Shown: positions 1-8,404 of the stretch, in pieces | How the letters are laid out: each line of letters begins with the position of its first letter | How positions within the stretch are numbered: position 1 is the stretch's first letter | NCBI RefSeq assembly: GCF_014837045.1 | Contig: NZ_JACSPR010000011.1 | Span: 17,500-81,499 of the forward strand | DNA length: 64,000 nucleotides | Source: Corynebacterium gallinarum | GTDB lineage: Bacteria > Actinomycetota > Actinomycetes > Mycobacteriales > Mycobacteriaceae | Reading direction: 5' to 3' | Position numbers and translations under genes: made by a program | The notes under the pieces: generated by a model | What the model saw: the letters and a program-made list of their open reading frames with translations, nothing else | What the model was told of the DNA's origin: nothing | Databases searched by the model: none

Positions 1-2
1 AC

Positions 3-863
3 ATGGTCGAGGTACACAAGATCGCCGTCATCGGCTCCGGTGCCATGGGCCGGCAGATCGGCATGGCGGCAGCCGTCGCCGGGTATGACGCGGTGGTGCA
101 GGACATCTCCGCCGAGGCCGTCGAGGCCGCGGAACAGGATATGCGGACCTGGGCCGCCGGCCGGGTGACCAAGGGTCGCATGAGCCAGGAGGATGTGGAT
201 GCGGCACTGGGCCGGTTGCGTTTCACCACCGATCAGGCTGACGCGGTGGGCGATGCCGACCTGGTCATCGAGGCTGCCACCGAACGCCTGGACATCAAAC
301 GTCAGGTGTTCACCCAGATCGATGAGCTGGCCCCGGAGCATGCGATCCTGGCCACCAACTCCTCCACCTATGGGTCCTCCTCGGTGGCGGATGCCACCAA
401 CCGCCCCGAGAAGGTCTGCAATATGCACTTCTTCAACCCCGCGCTGGTGATGAAGGCGGTGGAGGTGGTCCGGCATGAGAAGACCTCCGATGACACCGTC
501 GACAGTGTCATCGCCGTGATCGAGAAGATGGGCAAGCACCCGGTGGTGCTGAACGCGGAGATCCCCGGGTTCATCGCCAACCGCCTCATGGGGGCGGTGC
601 GCACTGAGGCCCTCAACCTGGTGGAGCAGAACATCGCCTCCATCGAGGACATCGACACCGCCGCGAAGTCCGCCCTGGGCCACCCCATGGGCCCGTTCGA
701 GCTCATGGACCTGGTCGGTCTGGATGTCACCTACCTCATCCGCAAGGCCACCTTCGAGCTGACCGGGGATGAATCCGAGGCTCCGCACCCGCTCATCACC
801 GCCAAATACGAGGCGGGGGAGTTGGGCCGCAAGTCGGGCAAGGGCTGGTACACCTATGACTGA
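3..863 (+). CDS. 3-hydroxyacyl-CoA dehydrogenase family protein
   Basis: 286 aa, the usual length for a stand-alone 3-hydroxyacyl/3-hydroxybutyryl-CoA dehydrogenase, which oxidises 3-hydroxyacyl-CoA with NAD in fatty-acid or aromatic-acid breakdown. Residues 6-25 hold the Rossmann motif GSGAMGRQIG. The catalytic region shows ATNSS followed by MHFFNP, the family's Ser and His. The C-terminal dimerisation domain contains IPGFIANR and HPMGPFELMD. The ATG lies two bases inside the window, so upstream control is not visible. It overlaps the next gene by 8 bp, which suggests translational coupling. The substrate chain length cannot be told from sequence. Confidence 0.9.
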   Translation: MVEVHKIAVIGSGAMGRQIGMAAAVAGYDAVVQDISAEAVEAAEQDMRTWAAGRVTKGRMSQEDVDAALGRLRFTTDQADAVGDADLVIEAATERLDIKRQVFTQIDELAPEHAILATNSSTYGSSSVADATNRPEKVCNMHFFNPALVMKAVEVVRHEKTSDDTVDSVIAVIEKMGKHPVVLNAEIPGFIANRLMGAVRTEALNLVEQNIASIEDIDTAAKSALGHPMGPFELMDLVGLDVTYLIRKATFELTGDESEAPHPLITAKYEAGELGRKSGKGWYTYD

Positions 864-1566
864 CGGTCGCCGCGCGGTGGTGGTCGGTGCCGGCGGGATC
901 GGCACGGCGGTGGTGAACCGCCTGCTTGTCGACGCCCCCGTCACCGTCGCCTACCACCGGAACCGCCCCACGGGGCTGGCCCCAGACGTGCCCGTGGTGC
1001 AGCTCGACGCCACCGACCCTGCGGGGGTAGACCGGGCGTTCGGTGAGGTCGAGGAGTTCGACACCCTGGTGATCACCACCGGACACCGCCACGAGCTGGA
1101 CTTCTTCACCCGCCAGGACGCGAGCGCGGCGGAGGAGATCATCGCGGTGGAATTGCTGGGGCCGATGAACCTGGTGCGCGCAGCACTGAAGAGGTTCGGT
1201 GATTATGGGCGCATTGTCATCGTGGGATCGGATTCCGGCAAGGCCGGCACCCTGGGTGATGCGGCCTCCTCGGCGGCACGCGCCGGGCTCATGGGATTTG
1301 TGCGTTCCATCGCCCGGGAGACGGCGCGCATGGACATCACCATCAATATCGTCAGCCCCGGGCCCACCGACACCCCGCTGCTGACGGACATGCTGGACGG
1401 TGACGGACTGACCGCCAAGGTGATGGCCGGGACCGTCAAGGCGGTGCCCAAGGGCAGGAAAGCCACGCCGGAGGAGATCGCGGAGGCGGTGGCCTACTTC
1501 ACCCACCCGCGGGCTGGCTTCACCACCGGACAGGTGTTGTCCGTGTCCGGTGGGCTGACCATGTAG
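856..1566 (+). CDS. SDR-family oxidoreductase lacking the usual YxxxK
   Basis: 236 aa. I use the ATG that overlaps the upstream stop (ATGACTGA) because the Rossmann fold begins right after it: VVVGAGGIGTAVV near residue 9. It has the SDR layout: central VIVGSDSGKAG carrying the catalytic-Ser region, then RAGLMGFVRSIARETA, then INIVSPGPTDTPLL, with GGLTM at the C-terminus. Where YxxxK is expected the sequence reads SSAAR, so Tyr appears as Ser and Lys as Arg. It is therefore either a reductase with altered chemistry or a non-catalytic family member. It is co-transcribed with the hydroxyacyl-CoA dehydrogenase, which suggests acyl-CoA or related metabolism. Confidence 0.8.
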   Translation: MTDGRRAVVVGAGGIGTAVVNRLLVDAPVTVAYHRNRPTGLAPDVPVVQLDATDPAGVDRAFGEVEEFDTLVITTGHRHELDFFTRQDASAAEEIIAVELLGPMNLVRAALKRFGDYGRIVIVGSDSGKAGTLGDAASSAARAGLMGFVRSIARETARMDITINIVSPGPTDTPLLTDMLDGDGLTAKVMAGTVKAVPKGRKATPEEIAEAVAYFTHPRAGFTTGQVLSVSGGLTM

Positions 1567-1568
1567 GT

Positions 1569-2207
1569 CTAGCGGCCGTCGAGAAGCCGATCCTGGATCT
1601 GGTCGCTGACCTGCTGCAGATCGCGCTCGATGGACTGGTGCGCCCGGTTGCGCTGCTGTGGGGTCATGTATTCGGCGTTGTCCACCGCGGCGTCGAGTTC
1701 CTTCAGGCGCTCATCCGCATCGCGGACGAAACCCTGCGGCAGGTCGGACTTGCGGGCCACCTCGCGCACACCGGCGATGCGCGCCTTCAGTGGGGCGCCA
1801 TGGCCCGGGTACTTCGCCAGCTGCTCACCGGTCACACCGGAACGCTGCGCACGGTTCTGCACAATCTGGTCGCGGATCTGGGTGGAGGCCCGGTAGACGA
1901 GCGGCAGCAGGATGGGGGTGAGCATGCGGGCGGTGCCACCCCACCGCTTCACCGTGTCGGAGTTGAACTTGCCGGCCTTCTTCTCCTCCAGGATCTTCTT
2001 GGCCAACTTCAACTCATGCTTGCGGCGCGCCTTGAGTCCCTCCTTCTCCGCCTTGAGCAGATTCCGCTCCTGCTGGGCGATGAGCTTCTCCCGCTTGAGA
2101 TCCAACTTGGCCTTATTCCTGGCCTCAGCCTTCACCTTGGCCTCGGCGGCTTTGATCTCCGCCTTGGTCTTCGCCCGGGAGGAACGGATCTTCTCGAAGA
2201 TACCCAT
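1569..2207 (-). CDS. Charged coiled-coil protein of unknown function (DUF6474-like)
   Basis: 212 aa, very rich in Lys, Glu, Ala and Arg. Residues 1-85 are almost continuous heptad-like helix (KIRSSRAKTKAEIKAAEAK and onward), followed by a short more hydrophobic stretch (RMLTPILLPLVYRAS) and a second charged helical region ending in SDQIQDRLLDGR. I recall an actinobacterial family of this type (DUF6474) but no known function. The gene converges on the SDR gene with 2 bp between stops. The start ATG follows AAAG about 8 bases upstream. It could be a cytosolic scaffold or membrane-associated protein; that is only a guess. Confidence 0.75.
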   Translation of the reverse strand: MGIFEKIRSSRAKTKAEIKAAEAKVKAEARNKAKLDLKREKLIAQQERNLLKAEKEGLKARRKHELKLAKKILEEKKAGKFNSDTVKRWGGTARMLTPILLPLVYRASTQIRDQIVQNRAQRSGVTGEQLAKYPGHGAPLKARIAGVREVARKSDLPQGFVRDADERLKELDAAVDNAEYMTPQQRNRAHQSIERDLQQVSDQIQDRLLDGR

Positions 2208-2313
2208 GTGCTTTCAACTCTTTCGTGTGCCGGATGATAATCCACTTTTCGATTCAACTTTACCTACGAATGTGCAATAAGCTCGTGGCATCACGGGAAG
2301 GTGATGGAGAAGA

Positions 2314-3834
2314 ATGCGAAGTGAGAGACTCACACCGGGGGACCTGGTGGGGTGCCGGTACCGGCAGGTGCAACGCCTGCGCTTCCCCGGCATCGGTCCC
2401 CTGGAGGCATCGGTGCAGCGTAAGGCACGTCGGGATGCCGGTGTGGCGGAGGTCTACTCCAGGCTCCCCATCCCCCCGAAGAAGCGCGGCCGGGTGCCCT
2501 TTGAACGCCTGAACCTGGACCCGGATGAGGAACTGGCCGAATTCCACACCCTCGAGGCGATCGCGGCCGGGGCGAACCTGATCACCGGTGCGGTGTTCGC
2601 CGGGGAGTGGGACGGGGTGGCCTGGGAGACGGTCGCCGACATCCTGGTCCGCAACCCGGATGGCACCTACCTGCCGGTGATGGTGAGCAACCACCGCGTG
2701 GCCAGGCCCTCACCCCACGGGCAGATGCAGGCGATCGCCACCGCCCGGCTGGGACTCGGTGCGGCGGTGCCGGTCAAGGCGAATCTGCGCCACCACACCA
2801 TCGACGGCTACCGCCTGGCGTTAGCCATCCGGGGGTTGGAGGAGGCGGGGGCAGTGGGCGTCGACAAGCACGGTGCGGTGATCGGGCAGGACCGTGACCG
2901 CGCCTACCTCCTTGACGTGACGCGCTACGCCCCGGCCGCGGAGCGGGCGCTGCTGGCACCCCCGCCGACCGGCCCGCGCCGCGTCAAGGAATGCGCGAAC
3001 TGCCGGTTCTGGGGTGAATGCGAACCCGAACTGCAGCGTGTCGACGAGATCAGCCTCTTCCTCCCGGGCGACCGCGCGGCCCCCTACCGCGAGCGCGGCA
3101 TCGCCACCACTCAGGCGCTTATCGACGCCCACCTCGGCGACATCTCCCACATCGCCGCAGCCTGGCGCGCCGACATCCCGGTGCTCCGTCGCGTGCGCGA
3201 CACCACCGCCCCGCGTTTTGACGTGGAGATCGACGTCGATGTGGAGGCCTATCTCGACCTCGGCGCCTACCTGTGGGGCGCCTTCGACGGCCATGACTAC
3301 CACCCGTTTGTCATCTGGTCGGGCCTGGGCGAGGCAGCGGAGGGCGAGAATTTTGCTGCGTTCTGGCGGTGGCTCATGGCGCGCCGGGACAAAGCCCGCC
3401 AGCACGGACAGACCTTCGCGGCATTCTGCTACGCCAGCAACGGCGAGAACCACTGGATGCTGTCGTCGGCGCGGCGTTTCCACGGCGTGGTCGACGGTGT
3501 CCCGGATGAAGAGGAAGTGCGCCGGTTCATCAGCTCCGACCAGTGGGTGGACATGTTCGCCGTGGCCCGCAGCCAACTCGTCGGCCCCGGCGGACTCGGC
3601 CTGAAACAACTGGCACCCGCCGCCGGATTCCACTGGGAGGAAGAAGACTTCGCCGGCGAGGACAGCCTGCACGCCTTCCTGGTGGCGGCGACGGGAACTG
3701 AGGGGGAAGCGGAAGCAGCACGTGCCCAGCTGCTCAGCTACAACGGCGACGACTGCCGCGCCACCGCCGCCGTACGACACTGGCTGCGACAGGGCGCTAG
3801 GTCAGCCCCGGTGCTGGGTTCCGGGAGCGCTTAG
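2314..3834 (+). CDS. TM0106-family RecB-like nuclease with RNase H-like C-terminus
   Basis: 506 aa, matching the size of the TM0106 family of predicted nucleases. The N-terminal half has the RecB/Cas4-like layout and a cysteine cluster ECANCRFWGEC near residue 229 that could bind a metal or Fe-S cluster. The C-terminal half resembles RNase_H_2 exonucleases: DVEIDVDVEAYLDLGAYLW supplies acidic residues, and SYNGDDCRATAAVRHWL matches the family's closing DD motif. The ATG at 2314 has GGAGA 3 bases upstream. Family members are thought to act in DNA metabolism; the substrate is unknown. Its stop overlaps the stop of the convergent gene (TTAG). Confidence 0.82.
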   Translation: MRSERLTPGDLVGCRYRQVQRLRFPGIGPLEASVQRKARRDAGVAEVYSRLPIPPKKRGRVPFERLNLDPDEELAEFHTLEAIAAGANLITGAVFAGEWDGVAWETVADILVRNPDGTYLPVMVSNHRVARPSPHGQMQAIATARLGLGAAVPVKANLRHHTIDGYRLALAIRGLEEAGAVGVDKHGAVIGQDRDRAYLLDVTRYAPAAERALLAPPPTGPRRVKECANCRFWGECEPELQRVDEISLFLPGDRAAPYRERGIATTQALIDAHLGDISHIAAAWRADIPVLRRVRDTTAPRFDVEIDVDVEAYLDLGAYLWGAFDGHDYHPFVIWSGLGEAAEGENFAAFWRWLMARRDKARQHGQTFAAFCYASNGENHWMLSSARRFHGVVDGVPDEEEVRRFISSDQWVDMFAVARSQLVGPGGLGLKQLAPAAGFHWEEEDFAGEDSLHAFLVAATGTEGEAEAARAQLLSYNGDDCRATAAVRHWLRQGARSAPVLGSGSA

Positions 3835-4106
3835 GCGTTGAGCATGGCCAACACCTCCTGCTCATAGTCGGCCAGGCTGGCATCCATCATCCGATACCCC
3901 TCGCAGCCATCGGACGGGGTCTGGAAATCATTGGACAACTCACGGATCCGGGCGAGCTTGCTCCTGACATCATCCTGTTGGGGTGCCTGGAGCTGGTTGT
4001 CGACCTCGTGGAACAGGGTCTTCACCTCTGCGAGGTGCGGATGGTTCGGGCCGTGGACGCGGGCAACCAGGTCAACCAACTTGGCGGTCTGGGCTGAGAT
4101 ACTCAT
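3831..4106 (-). CDS. Reduced RIC/YtfE-like (hemerythrin-related) small protein
   Basis: 91 aa from the ATG at 4106, chosen because AAAGGAA lies 5 bases upstream; the longer reading adds 12 residues without a site. Two segments resemble RIC (YtfE/ScdA) di-iron repair proteins: VHGPNHPHLAEVKTLFHEVD matches the family's HGxNHPEL..V..LF, and LARIRELSNDFQTP plus CEGYRMMDASLADYEQ matches IRxLTNxYxxPxxAC..Y..L...E. The parts carrying the family's HxxxEExxLFP and DHE iron ligands are missing, so it is about half the usual length. It may be a partner or degenerate copy and not an enzyme. An FNR-like palindrome lies upstream. Confidence 0.7.
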   Translation of the reverse strand: MSISAQTAKLVDLVARVHGPNHPHLAEVKTLFHEVDNQLQAPQQDDVRSKLARIRELSNDFQTPSDGCEGYRMMDASLADYEQEVLAMLNA

Positions 4107-4164
4107 GATATTTCCTTTCGGGTTGTGTTCTTTAACCTTCAACTTATGGGGGATCCCGCGGGCC

Positions 4165-4186
4165 TTCCTTGACCTGCGTCAAGGAA
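4165..4186. promoter_or_regulatory. FNR/CRP-type palindrome upstream of the RIC-like gene
   Basis: TTCCTTGAC-CTGC-GTCAAGGAA is a perfect 9-bp inverted repeat with a 4-bp spacer. Its core TTGAC-N4-GTCAA has the FNR/DNR box geometry. On the minus strand a candidate -10 (CATAAG, 4148-4143) puts the start of transcription near 4136, so the palindrome would centre close to -40, the position of a class II activator. It lies 59 bp upstream of the RIC-like start codon. The other divergent gene starts at 4254. Confidence 0.55.
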
Positions 4187-4253
4187 CGGGGAAATGAGTA
4201 TCACCAGTGGCTTTACTGGGGGTTCGGGTGCGTGGCGCGGGTAGGGTCGTGGC

Positions 4254-4637
4254 ATGAGCAGACAGTGGATCTTCATCACCTACTTCATCCTGGAACAGGG
4301 GGATGAGGAGGCCGCCTACGAGACCTACCGCGGGCGGATCCGGCGGCTCACCGCGCTGGAAGGCGTTTCGGTGATCTCTGTGTCCCGGGGATTGCGACAG
4401 GACGATAAAGGGACACGGTGGGAGTCCCTTGCGGCGCAGTACCAGATTGAGCACGATGGCGAATCCCCTGCCAATCACGTTCTATGCAAAGTGCTGACCA
4501 GTGTGGAGCTTGAGGAGACCGCCGATTTCGAACAGGTGGGGGAGGCGCTGGTCATGGATGATCCTTACGTTCCTGTTGACCGTTATCCCAGCTGCGTTGA
4601 GGCCATCGAACAGTTCGATCCTGCCTCCCCGCATTAA
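4254..4637 (+). CDS. Hypothetical protein with element-derived stop
   Basis: 127 aa, family not recognised. It begins MSRQWIFITYFILEQGDEEA, is acidic overall and has no signal peptide or membrane segment. Alternating hydrophobic stretches (VSVISVSRG, HVLCKVLTSVEL) suggest a small alpha/beta fold, perhaps a ferredoxin-like dimeric domain, but no motif supports a function. The last codon before the stop is the last gene-specific sequence: the TAA stop is the first three bases of the 83-bp palindromic element at 4635. The native C-terminus may therefore have been longer before insertion. Confidence 0.6.
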   Translation: MSRQWIFITYFILEQGDEEAAYETYRGRIRRLTALEGVSVISVSRGLRQDDKGTRWESLAAQYQIEHDGESPANHVLCKVLTSVELEETADFEQVGEALVMDDPYVPVDRYPSCVEAIEQFDPASPH

Positions 4638-4717
4638 CCCAGAGATCCTGTTCCCAGAGACCACTTTGACTAACCCAGAGATCACTACTCCTTTCGGGGA
4701 ACAGGATCTCTGGGTTA
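4635..4717. repeat. 83-bp palindromic MITE-like element, copy 1
   Basis: Perfect 21-bp terminal inverted repeats (4635-4655 and 4697-4717), each starting TAACCCAGAGATCC. An internal partial copy of the end (TAACCCAGAGATC, 4671-4683) can pair with the right arm, so two alternative hairpins are possible. It is about 95% identical to copy 2 and homologous to copy 3, while the flanks are unrelated, which points to mobility. The outermost TA could be a target duplication of the Tc1/mariner-IS630 kind. It encodes nothing. Confidence 0.85.
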
Positions 4718-4878
4718 GCTCCCGCGCCGTAGGCAGGTCAGCTTCCCCTGTCCGGTAACGCCACCGCGAAAGGGCACACCCGCGGCCGGACGTCATGGCA
4801 CAATGACGGTCGGATAATGCCCGTTGCATGGTTCTCATGCGGGTTGAGCAGCACAAAGAGGGACAGGTGGGGTAGGAG

Positions 4879-5655
4879 ATGGCCAATTCTCGATCAGGTG
4901 AATCCGTCCTCCAGCGGACGGTGCGTATCCTGAAGGCTTTTGATGTTGACCATCCCCGGCTCAGTGCGGCTGAGATCTGCCGGCGCACGGGGTTGCCTCA
5001 GTCCACTGCGCATCGGCTTGCCAATGAAATGTGTGATGTCGGGCTTCTGCAGAGACTGCAGGAGGGCGATTTCATCGTCAGTCCCACCGCATGGGAGATG
5101 TTTGTGCGCAGTAATCCCCTGGAACGGCTCCGGTTCCGTGCCCAGCCGGTGATGGAAAGCGTCCACAACACCCTGCGGCACTACGTCAGCCTGACGACAC
5201 CTGATTTTGAACAACGGAGCATCCTCTACATCGAGCGGTTCAACTCGCGCAGTGATGCCAGCATCCTCGGTCGCCATGCCAGCCGTCTCGACTTACACAC
5301 CACATCATCAGGGCTGGTCATGCTGGCATTCGCCCGGGATTCCATCGTGGATCAGGTGCTCTCCGTCCCCCTCAAGGATTCCATCACCGGGGTGATCATC
5401 GACCCGGGTGAGATCAGGGCGATGCTCCCGGGTATCAGGAAGAAGGGGTATACGCATATCGTCGGTGGACTGGTCGCGGAGAACACCTCCATGGCAGTAC
5501 CCATCTTTGATGCTCGTGGCATTGTCATCGCCGCGCTGGGGGTGGTGGCGAAAACCGCGGAATGTGATCACGAATCGGTTATTTCCACCCTGCGTGTAGC
5601 GGGGCGGAATCTCAGCCTGAGCTTGGGTGATGTGCCCGACATTCCCACCTTCTGA
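4879..5655 (+). CDS. IclR-family transcriptional regulator
   Basis: 258 aa. Residues 10-70 form the IclR winged helix: QRTVRILKAFDVDHPRLSAAE, ICRRTGLPQSTAHRLANEM as the recognition helix, then GLLQRLQEGDFIVSP as the wing. The rest is the effector-binding domain, with HTTSSGLVMLAF and the C-terminal MAVPIFDARGIVIAALGVV typical of the family. The ATG at 4879 overlaps AGGAG-rich sequence. It precedes, in the same direction, the permease and catabolic genes at 5824-13925 and is most likely their local regulator, with effector a pathway substrate or intermediate. The 168-bp gap after it holds two palindromes. Confidence 0.9.
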   Translation: MANSRSGESVLQRTVRILKAFDVDHPRLSAAEICRRTGLPQSTAHRLANEMCDVGLLQRLQEGDFIVSPTAWEMFVRSNPLERLRFRAQPVMESVHNTLRHYVSLTTPDFEQRSILYIERFNSRSDASILGRHASRLDLHTTSSGLVMLAFARDSIVDQVLSVPLKDSITGVIIDPGEIRAMLPGIRKKGYTHIVGGLVAENTSMAVPIFDARGIVIAALGVVAKTAECDHESVISTLRVAGRNLSLSLGDVPDIPTF

Positions 5656-5712
5656 CGGGAGCCACACGGGTCATCAGACATCATGTTCGCAGTGTGCACA
5701 TCCCCCCGCCTT

Positions 5713-5725
5713 CCCATTGAATGGG
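5713..5725. promoter_or_regulatory. Palindrome CCCATT-G-AATGGG in permease promoter region
   Basis: Perfect 6-bp arms around a central G, about 100 bp upstream of the permease start. IclR proteins bind short palindromes of this size near the promoters they control, so it is a candidate operator for the IclR protein encoded just upstream. No experimental support is visible. Confidence 0.35.
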
Positions 5726-5777
5726 TGAAAGCGGGATCACGTTTTTCTCTATTTTATGCTTCACATCACACAAAGTC

Positions 5778-5798
5778 GTGATCTCCCAACAAGATCAC
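5778..5798. promoter_or_regulatory. Palindrome GTGATCT-N7-AGATCAC before the permease gene
   Basis: Perfect 7-bp inverted repeat with a 7-bp spacer ending 13 bp before the AAGGAG ribosome binding site. It would lie at or just downstream of a promoter such as TATTTTATG (5751-5759), a position suited to repression. It is not a GlxR consensus site (TGTGA-N6-TCACA). Confidence 0.4.
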
Positions 5799-5823
5799 TT
5801 TCACCCTTTTGAAGGAGACCACC

Positions 5824-7257
5824 GTGGATATGACACGCAAGCTGAACCCGCCAGGCAACGCCTACGAGAGCAACACCGTAGGCTCCTCCGCCGCCCTCCT
5901 GGAAAGGCCGGTTGTGGAAACCACTGAAGCCCCCGAAGCGGGCAAGTCGCCTAAGAAGGCCGCCATGGCCTCCCTGCTCGGATCGACACTCGAATACTAT
6001 GATTTCGTCATCTACGGCACCGCCTCGGCACTGCTGTTCAGTCAGATCTTCTTCCCCGAGGGTAACCCCGCAGTGGCCACCATCGCATCCCTCGCCTCCT
6101 TCGGCGTGGCCTACATTGCCCGCCCCATCGGCGGTCTGGTGATGGGACATGTCGGTGACCGGATCAGCCGCAAGACAGCCCTGATGATCACCCTGCTGAT
6201 CATGGGTGCGGCATCCATCGCCATCGGCCTGCTGCCCACCTACGGCATGATCGGCATCTGGGCCACCGTCCTGCTCTTCGTCTGCCGAGTCGCCCAGGGC
6301 TTCTCCGCAGGTGCAGAATCAGCGGGTGCCTCCACACTGACGATGGAACACTCCCCCGAGGGGCGTCGTGGCCTGTTCACCAGCTCAGTGATGGTGGGAT
6401 GTGCCGCCGGTAATGTGCTCGCCGGATTGGTGTTCATTCCCTTCCTCATGCTGCCCGAGGAGCACCTCATGACATGGGGCTGGCGTGTGCCGTTCCTCCT
6501 GTCCGCAGTTGTTCTCCTGGTGGCCTACTTCATCCGTACCCGACTCGAAGAGCCTGAGGTGCTGAAAGAGGCCATCGAGGAAACCTCACCCACGGATGCC
6601 GCCGTTCACCAGGCACCGGCCATCGCCGTGCTCCAGACCCAGGGCATCGACGTACTGAAGGTCTTCTTCATCACCTTCTTCTCCGTCGTCCAGACCATCT
6701 TCAATGTCTATGCCCTGGCCTACGCCACGGGGGAGATGGGCATCGAACGCTCGCTCATGGTCACGGTCAACACCCTCGCAATGGGCCTGTCGCTCTTTAC
6801 CATCCCCCTGGCCGCCTGGGTCTCAGACAAGGTGGGACGTCGTCCGGTTCTGCTCTTCAGTGCGGTTGGTTCAGGAATCACCACCTTCTTCTACTTCCAG
6901 GCCATCAGCGAAGTGAATGTTCCACTGATCTTCCTGTTCTGCATCCTCAACCAGGGCCTGTTCTATGCCTGCTGGAATGGTGTCTGGACCATCTTCTTCC
7001 CGGAGATGTTCGCAGCTCCGGTCCGCTACACCGGAATGGCCATGGGCAACCAGCTGGGACTCATCGTGGTGGGATTCGCCCCATCCATCGCCACCGCCCT
7101 TCACCTCCAGGGGGGATGGATCGCCGTGGTGCTCTTCGTCCTCGCAGCTCTGACCATCGCGTCCGTGACCATCCTGACCTGCCGGGAAACGGCCTTCACG
7201 CCGATGAAGGACCTGGGCAGGAAACGTCCGAACACCTTCGTCCCCACCAACCAGTAA
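5824..7257 (+). CDS. MHS-family MFS transporter (shikimate/citrate-symporter type)
   Basis: 477 aa from GTG 5824, which has AAGGAG six bases upstream; a longer reading from TTG 5809 would put that site inside the gene. It has 12 predicted membrane spans and the metabolite:H+ symporter signature: GSTLEYYDFVIYGTASAL in span 1, RPIGGLVMGHVGDRISRKTAL in loop 2-3, and SDKVGRRPVLLFSA in loop 8-9. The family includes ShiA (shikimate), CitA and TcuC. Its place between an IclR regulator and catabolic enzymes including a QsuD homologue suggests import of shikimate, quinate or another organic acid. Confidence 0.85.
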   Translation: MDMTRKLNPPGNAYESNTVGSSAALLERPVVETTEAPEAGKSPKKAAMASLLGSTLEYYDFVIYGTASALLFSQIFFPEGNPAVATIASLASFGVAYIARPIGGLVMGHVGDRISRKTALMITLLIMGAASIAIGLLPTYGMIGIWATVLLFVCRVAQGFSAGAESAGASTLTMEHSPEGRRGLFTSSVMVGCAAGNVLAGLVFIPFLMLPEEHLMTWGWRVPFLLSAVVLLVAYFIRTRLEEPEVLKEAIEETSPTDAAVHQAPAIAVLQTQGIDVLKVFFITFFSVVQTIFNVYALAYATGEMGIERSLMVTVNTLAMGLSLFTIPLAAWVSDKVGRRPVLLFSAVGSGITTFFYFQAISEVNVPLIFLFCILNQGLFYACWNGVWTIFFPEMFAAPVRYTGMAMGNQLGLIVVGFAPSIATALHLQGGWIAVVLFVLAALTIASVTILTCRETAFTPMKDLGRKRPNTFVPTNQ

Positions 7258-7296
7258 TTCATCATCATTTTTCACACCAAGGAGAACATCGTCCAC

Positions 7297-8376
7297 ATGG
7301 CTACCACCTGGCGCGTCGGAATCATCGGCTGCGGAGCTATTTCCCGCAACCACATCGAGGCATTCAACACCATCGAGGGAGCAGAGGTCACCATCGTCTG
7401 TGATGTTGATGCGGATCGTGCGGCCCACACCGCGGACACCTACGGTATCCCGGCCCACACCACCTCCGTGGAGGAACTACTCGCCCACGGCGTTGATATT
7501 GTCTCCGTCTGCACCCCACACCCCACCCATGAGGAGGTTGTTCTGGCGGCAGCGGCAGCCGGTGTCCACGTTGTGTGCGAAAAGCCCATTGCCATCCAGC
7601 TGAGTTCCGCTGAGCGCATGGTCGCGGCCTGCCGGGAGGCGGGGGTCAAACTGGGTGTGTTGTTCCAGCGTCGTTTCTGGTCCGCCGCCCAGGAGATGAA
7701 GAACAGTTTCATCGAGGGCCGGCTGGGTACTCCCGTGCTGGGGCAGTGCAATGTTATCCTCCACCGCGATACCTCCTACTATTCCGCCACCCCGTGGCGT
7801 GGTACCTGGGACAGCGACGGTGGCGGTGTGCTGATGACCCAGGCGATCCATTACATCGATCTGCTGCAGTGGGTTCTCGGTGAGCCTGAGGAGGTGTTCG
7901 GTCACATCGCCACCTTCAAGCACGGTGAGCATATCGAGGTGGAGGATTCCGCAGTGGCCACGGTCCGTTTCGCCTCCGGCGCACTGGCGACAATCCAGGC
8001 GTCCACTGCCGTGAACCCCTCGCTGGGCGCGCAGGTTCAGGTCACCGGTTCCAGCGGAGCCACCATGACCCTGCTCGAATTCCCGGAGGGGACCGAAGGC
8101 CGGTTGACCGTCCGTGCCGCCGAGGGCCACATCGATGCCACGCAGTCCTACCCGGCCGGGGTGGATCCCAATGTGGACCTGGGTTCGATCAATGGGGCTC
8201 TCATCCCGTACCACGTGGCCCAGATCGCCGACTTCATCGATGCCCTCCACGAGGATCGTGAGCCCGCCGTCAACGGTGAGGATGCCACCCGTGCCCTCCG
8301 GGTGCTGCTGGGCATCTATGAATCCGCCTCCTCCGGGGTCCCTGTCCGTCTCGGCAATTCGGTGTCGACCGCTTAA
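7297..8376 (+). CDS. Gfo/Idh/MocA-family NAD(P)-dependent dehydrogenase
   Basis: 359 aa. The N-terminal Rossmann fold begins GIIGCGAISRNHI, with CDVDADRA after beta-2 (acidic, favouring NAD). VCEKPIA is the family's EKP motif with the catalytic Lys near residue 98. The C-terminal domain contains GGGVLMTQAIHYIDLLQW, where the His corresponds to the family's conserved catalytic His. Members oxidise inositols, sugars or related polyols at a hydroxyl. It lies 39 bp after the permease with AAGGAG upstream, in the same operon. The substrate is not deducible; a cyclic polyol or hydroaromatic acid fits the context. Confidence 0.88.
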   Translation: MATTWRVGIIGCGAISRNHIEAFNTIEGAEVTIVCDVDADRAAHTADTYGIPAHTTSVEELLAHGVDIVSVCTPHPTHEEVVLAAAAAGVHVVCEKPIAIQLSSAERMVAACREAGVKLGVLFQRRFWSAAQEMKNSFIEGRLGTPVLGQCNVILHRDTSYYSATPWRGTWDSDGGGVLMTQAIHYIDLLQWVLGEPEEVFGHIATFKHGEHIEVEDSAVATVRFASGALATIQASTAVNPSLGAQVQVTGSSGATMTLLEFPEGTEGRLTVRAAEGHIDATQSYPAGVDPNVDLGSINGALIPYHVAQIADFIDALHEDREPAVNGEDATRALRVLLGIYESASSGVPVRLGNSVSTA

Positions 8377-8404
8377 GTCGACCGGTTACATCAAAGGAGT
8401 AGTA

